Assembly (NCBI GenBank): GCA_039636865.1
Contig: CP144172.1
Location: forward strand, 310,001-374,000
DNA from: Dermatophilaceae bacterium Sec6.4
GTDB taxonomy: Bacteria; Actinomycetota; Actinomycetes; Actinomycetales; Dermatophilaceae
Reading direction: 5' to 3'
DNA: 64,000 nucleotides
The notes under the pieces are model-generated. The model had not been told where the DNA came from, did no database searches, and saw nothing but the letters and a program-made list of their open reading frames with translations. Positions 60,931 through 64,000 of the stretch are shown piece by piece. How positions within the stretch are numbered: position 1 is the first letter of the stretch; the number at the start of each line of letters is the position of its first letter. A program made the translations under genes and the position numbers.

Positions 60931-61086
60931 AATGGAAACTGTAGCGTCAACTTTCCATCATGGCAAGCGATTCACGGAGGTGCTCCCCAGCGCACCTCGG
61001 CGTTTCCGTGGTGAATTCACAGCCCCCATCGGCGATGCTGGGGCCATGCGCGCATGCTCGGGGTCCGGCTGCAACGGGTCGACCGG

Positions 61087-61989
61087 ATGACCGGGAACGT
61101 CCTCGTCGTCGTTGTTTCCCTCTGTAGCGCCTTCGCGTTCGCTATGTCTGCGGTCCTCAAACACAGCACCGCGACGCGCGTTCCTCAGCTGTCCGCATTC
61201 ACGGCTCGCGCGCTGTGGCGTTTCGGGGTGGCCACCGTGCTGCACCCGTTGTGGCTGCTCGGTCTCGTCGCTGATCTGGTCGGCCTCGGACTGCAGGTCG
61301 TCGCACTGCACCTCGGTGCGTTGTCCGTGGTCCAGCCGTTGCTGTCGGTCGGGTTGCTCTTCGCGCTCGCGCTGCGCCATGTCGGCGCCCGCACGATGCC
61401 CCGGGCAGAGATCCCGTGGGCCGCCATGTTGATCGTGTCGCTCGGCGGCTTCCTACTCGTCTCCGGTATCAGCTCGGTCGACGCGAAATACGAACGCGTC
61501 GACACCATTCCCGCATCGATTGCCGCGGTCGTCGGAATTGTCGTCATTGCCGCGTGCGTCGTCGCCGCCCGCCGCGCGGCGGGGATGCGGTGGCGCACCA
61601 TGTCCCTCGGTATAGCGGTCGGCATCCTCTACGCGATCAATGCGGCACTGCTCAAGACGAGCACCCAGAAGTTCGGCGCCGGTTTCGAGACATTCGTGAC
61701 CAGCTGGGCGCCGTACGCGGTCGTCGTGGTCGGGGTGTCGGGGATCCTGCTGTGCCAGCTGGCCTACCAGGCCGGGCCGCTGGTGGCCAGCCAACCCACC
61801 ATCGCGGTCGTGGATCCGCTGGCCAGCGTCGTCATCGGTATCGTCGTCTACGACGAAATACTGCGGCACGGCTGGTGGGTGCCGGTCGCGATGATCGCGC
61901 TCCTGGGTCTGATGTCGGTGGCCATCGCAAAGCTGGCAGCCATCGAACCCGAGCAACCGACCGCGGCACCCGTCCCGAAATCGCAGTGA
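61087..61989 (+). CDS. DMT-superfamily transporter
   Basis: About 300 residues with ten membrane helices. DMT/EamA-like patterns are AMSAVLKHSTATRV near the start, VALHLGALSVVQPLLSVGLLFALA, and in the second half AYQAGPLVASQPTIAVVDPLASVVIGIVVYDEIL. It exports or imports a small metabolite; not assignable. The ATG at 61087 is preferred; a start at 61054 adds a short charged tail. Confidence 0.83.
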   Translation: MTGNVLVVVVSLCSAFAFAMSAVLKHSTATRVPQLSAFTARALWRFGVATVLHPLWLLGLVADLVGLGLQVVALHLGALSVVQPLLSVGLLFALALRHVGARTMPRAEIPWAAMLIVSLGGFLLVSGISSVDAKYERVDTIPASIAAVVGIVVIAACVVAARRAAGMRWRTMSLGIAVGILYAINAALLKTSTQKFGAGFETFVTSWAPYAVVVVGVSGILLCQLAYQAGPLVASQPTIAVVDPLASVVIGIVVYDEILRHGWWVPVAMIALLGLMSVAIAKLAAIEPEQPTAAPVPKSQ

Positions 61990-62000
61990 CGACTACCCGG

Positions 62001-63335
62001 TCACGCCATCCAGGGGATCCAACCGCAACCGGTGGTCGGCACCTGTTGGCCGCTCAACGCCGACACGATCCAGGACTGCGCCGGCAGTGCATCTGCGAGG
62101 GCGGGTCCGATGTGATTCAGCGCGGTGCCGCCTGAGGGCAGCAACTGCGGCACGGGCACGTACTGCACCTTCGCGCCCTTACGGCACCAGTCCAGCGCCA
62201 ATTGCCTGACCTGGGCGTGGTTGACGATGTCGTCCTGGGTGCCACTGGCGATACGCATCGGGACAGTCGGCGTGAGCTTGCCGATCTGCTGCGCGTCGAT
62301 CACGGCCTGAGCAGCAGGGTTGGCCGCGACGATTGCACTGATCGACTGGCCGCTGTTGGTCCACGAGGATGTCTTGGCAAAACCGAAACTCAGGGCCGTG
62401 TCGACGGTGCACTGCGTTGCCACCTTCGCCAGCGCGGCCCTGCCGGTCGCGTTGACATTGGCGTCGATGACGGCCTTGAGGGCCGGGTAGTCCGCGGTGA
62501 AGCCGTTGATCGCGTAACCGATCGCGCCCGTCAGCGCTGTGCCGTCGATACCCGGCAGCACCTTCGTCAAATCGGCGGGTGGCGCACCGGCATACCCGGC
62601 GACGAGGTTGAGGTCGGGGGCATAGGTCGGTGCGAGTTCCGCCGCCGCAGCTGAGGCCTCCCCACCCTGGGAGTACCCGTAGGTCGCCACGCGCGACTGC
62701 GGGGTGACGCTGGCGCCGCTTACGTGGGTGGCGGCGCGCGCGGCATCGAGCACCGCGTGACCGGAGTCGAGCCGGTTGACGTAGGAGTGCACCCGATCGG
62801 TGGTGCCGAGGCCGACGAGGTCGCTCACGACAACGGCGACGCCCTTGTTGAGCAAGCCGTAGATGTTGGGGATCTCGTAGTTCACGTTCAACGTCGACGA
62901 TGTGACCGTCAGTGCCCTGGTGAGCGAAATTGACGGCGCGCATTGATCGCCCTGACCCTGGGTACCTTCGGCGAAGGTAACGAGCGGGCGCGGGCCACCG
63001 CCGATCCACCGCGTGGACGGCTCGAGATAGGTGCCGGTCACGGCTACCGGCTTGCCCGCGAAGTCGGTCGACTTGTACATGATGCGCGTCGCCGTGGCAG
63101 GCAGCGGACCGACGATGCCGGGGATGTTGAGACCGACGCCGAGAGTAACCGACTCACTACGGATGATCGTGCCGTTGGCGGTCGGCAGGGTCGCTGGTGG
63201 GTTGTAGAACGCAGGGATCGTCACCCCGCCGCTGACCTCGGCCTGCGCACTGGGTGCCAGCGCCGTCATACCGAGGGCGCTCGTGCCGACGCACAACGCC
63301 GTGACTGTGCCGACACAGCGACGGGAAACGTTCAT
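62001..63335 (-). CDS. Secreted lipase (LIP family)
   Basis: 444 residues. Signal peptide (GTVTALCVGTSALGMTALAPSAQA), then an alpha/beta-hydrolase of the secretory lipase family: VVVSDLVGLGTTD, catalytic Ser in VATYGYSQGGEASAAAAE, Asp in ASGTQDDIVNHA and His in ALNHIGPALADAL. Likely cleaves esters outside the cell. The ATG at 63335 is chosen because it starts the signal peptide; the longer reading lacks signal sequence. Confidence 0.88.
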   Translation of the reverse strand: MNVSRRCVGTVTALCVGTSALGMTALAPSAQAEVSGGVTIPAFYNPPATLPTANGTIIRSESVTLGVGLNIPGIVGPLPATATRIMYKSTDFAGKPVAVTGTYLEPSTRWIGGGPRPLVTFAEGTQGQGDQCAPSISLTRALTVTSSTLNVNYEIPNIYGLLNKGVAVVVSDLVGLGTTDRVHSYVNRLDSGHAVLDAARAATHVSGASVTPQSRVATYGYSQGGEASAAAAELAPTYAPDLNLVAGYAGAPPADLTKVLPGIDGTALTGAIGYAINGFTADYPALKAVIDANVNATGRAALAKVATQCTVDTALSFGFAKTSSWTNSGQSISAIVAANPAAQAVIDAQQIGKLTPTVPMRIASGTQDDIVNHAQVRQLALDWCRKGAKVQYVPVPQLLPSGGTALNHIGPALADALPAQSWIVSALSGQQVPTTGCGWIPWMA

Positions 63336-63461
63336 GGTGGTGCCTTTCGGGCGGTTATACCGGGCGTGACGTGGGGAGGGCGACATCACATTGGCCGATG
63401 TTACTGACGGGTTACCTCGTTGTCTACGGTTGAGTAACTTAGCTGGCGCTACCCTTTCGCG

Positions 63462-63854
63462 ATGGTGCACCCGCAGATGTACGACGATCGCGATCCGCTG
63501 CTGCATCGACTCAGCACGATGGCGCTGAGCTTCCCCGAAGCGCAGCAGAAGGTTGCACACGGGCGCCCGACGTTCTTCACCGTGAAGGTTTTCGCCTACT
63601 ACGGCGGGTCGATCAAGGGTGACCATACGTCGCAGTCGTTGTCTCGCGCGCTGCTCTTTCTCCCCGAGGAGGACGACCGCCAGGCGCTGCTCGAGGACGG
63701 TAGGTTCCTCGTACCGGCCTACCTGGGACCGACAGGCTGGCTGGGTCTGGACCTCGCTGCCGATACACCGGACTGGGACGAGGTGCGCGAGTTGCTGGAC
63801 GCCTCCTATCGCCGCACCGCGCCGCAACATCTCGTTGCCCAACTCGCAGGCTGA
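63462..63854 (+). CDS. MmcQ/YjbR family DNA-binding-like protein
   Basis: 130 residues: LHRLSTMALSFPEAQQKVAHGRPTFF, VFAYYGG, RFLVPAYLGPTGWLGLDL and DWDEVRELLDASYRRTAP match the YjbR family (CyaY-like fold). Function not established. The ATG lies 6 nt after TACCCT (63450-63455). Confidence 0.87.
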   Translation: MVHPQMYDDRDPLLHRLSTMALSFPEAQQKVAHGRPTFFTVKVFAYYGGSIKGDHTSQSLSRALLFLPEEDDRQALLEDGRFLVPAYLGPTGWLGLDLAADTPDWDEVRELLDASYRRTAPQHLVAQLAG

Positions 63855-63901
63855 ACTTCTCGAGCCTGGCCCGTCGGGTAAGCCCTCGGTACCCTCGTCG
63901 G

Positions 63902-64000
63902 ATGAGCGAGGGCCTGGACCAGTTCGACCTGGACCGTTTCGTCTGCGCGCAGGACGCTGACGGGATCTTCACCGTGGCGTTGGGAGAGTTACATGCCGGA
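63902..64000 (+). CDS. DUF1810 family protein, cut by the window end
   Basis: 33 residues visible: MSEGLDQFDLDRFVCAQDAD and then a frame to GELHAG. DLDRFVxAQ and the ALGELHAG pattern are the start of DUF1810 (family of unknown function, ADP-ribose related). The gene continues beyond 64000. ATG 6 nt after TACCCT (63890-63895). Confidence 0.72.
   Translation, partial: MSEGLDQFDLDRFVCAQDADGIFTVALGELHAG

Overview
The window is a gene-dense, GC-rich chromosomal segment, very probably from a Gram-positive actinobacterium of the Micrococcales (Dermacoccaceae-like; the exact genus is inference). The evidence is G/C-heavy third codon positions, GTG starts, GTGA/ATGA/TGATG start-stop overlaps, a DUF222-HNH nuclease, DUF2510, PucR, an Asp23/AmaP operon and an ilv leader peptide of actinobacterial type. 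No rRNA, tRNA, CRISPR array, insertion sequence or prophage was seen. At least 22 genes carry a TANNNT -10 hexamer exactly 6 or 7 nt before the start codon, so leaderless transcription is common here.

Layout. 1-3.2 kb: tandem-GNAT protein, TetR regulator and YihY/BrkB membrane protein, with a 38-bp perfect palindrome between the last two. 3.2-7.2 kb: a cell-envelope stress operon (three Asp23-type proteins, a J-domain-like mini protein, DUF2273, DUF6286, AmaP, CsbD with an apparent ACG start, PRC-barrel/DUF2382), headed by a second copy of the same operator half-site. 7.2-11.1 kb: hpnCDE (squalene from farnesyl diphosphate) and an L,D-transpeptidase. 11.1-13.3 kb: acetolactate synthase with an enterobacterial-type short IlvM subunit, preceded by a leader peptide and attenuator. 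13.3-24.7 kb: drug efflux MFS genes, pdxY, rhodanese, SGNH hydrolase, phosphatidylserine decarboxylase-like protein, Fpg/Nei glycosylase, MarR, an ABC-type pair with a CPBP protease, and small proteins.

24.7-28.6 kb holds one of the most striking genes: a single polypeptide fusing DabB (NADH dehydrogenase ND5-like proton channel) to DabA (DUF2309, carbonic-anhydrase-like zinc site), a predicted energy-coupled inorganic-carbon accumulator. It converges with the tyrosine/homogentisate degradation operon hpd-hmgA-fahA (28.6-32.1 kb), which is divergent from an Lrp/AsnC regulator. 32.7-39.8 kb: hemerythrin, COG4705 membrane protein, ABC exporter, monooxygenase, DUF222-HNH nuclease, DUF5995, amidase.

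39.8-48.5 kb is a continuous Ter (tellurite/stress) operon: telA, a small partner, three TerD proteins, a degenerate TerD-like protein with a Pro-rich region, a DUF475/TerC-like membrane protein, a HAD phosphatase and a tandem-phosphoribosyltransferase protein. The last two are the kind of enzymes predicted to make a nucleotide-like metabolite in Ter systems. 48.6-64 kb: TrmH methyltransferase, two small unknown genes (one with an internal duplicated motif), LysR, a RibD-like reductase with a diverged dihydropteroate-synthase paralogue, DUF2510/scramblase-like protein, a fatty-acid desaturase with its ferredoxin reductase and divergent PucR regulator, CDF transporter, a secreted two-repeat protein, aroQ, a DMT transporter, secreted lipase, YjbR, and a DUF1810 gene cut by the window end.
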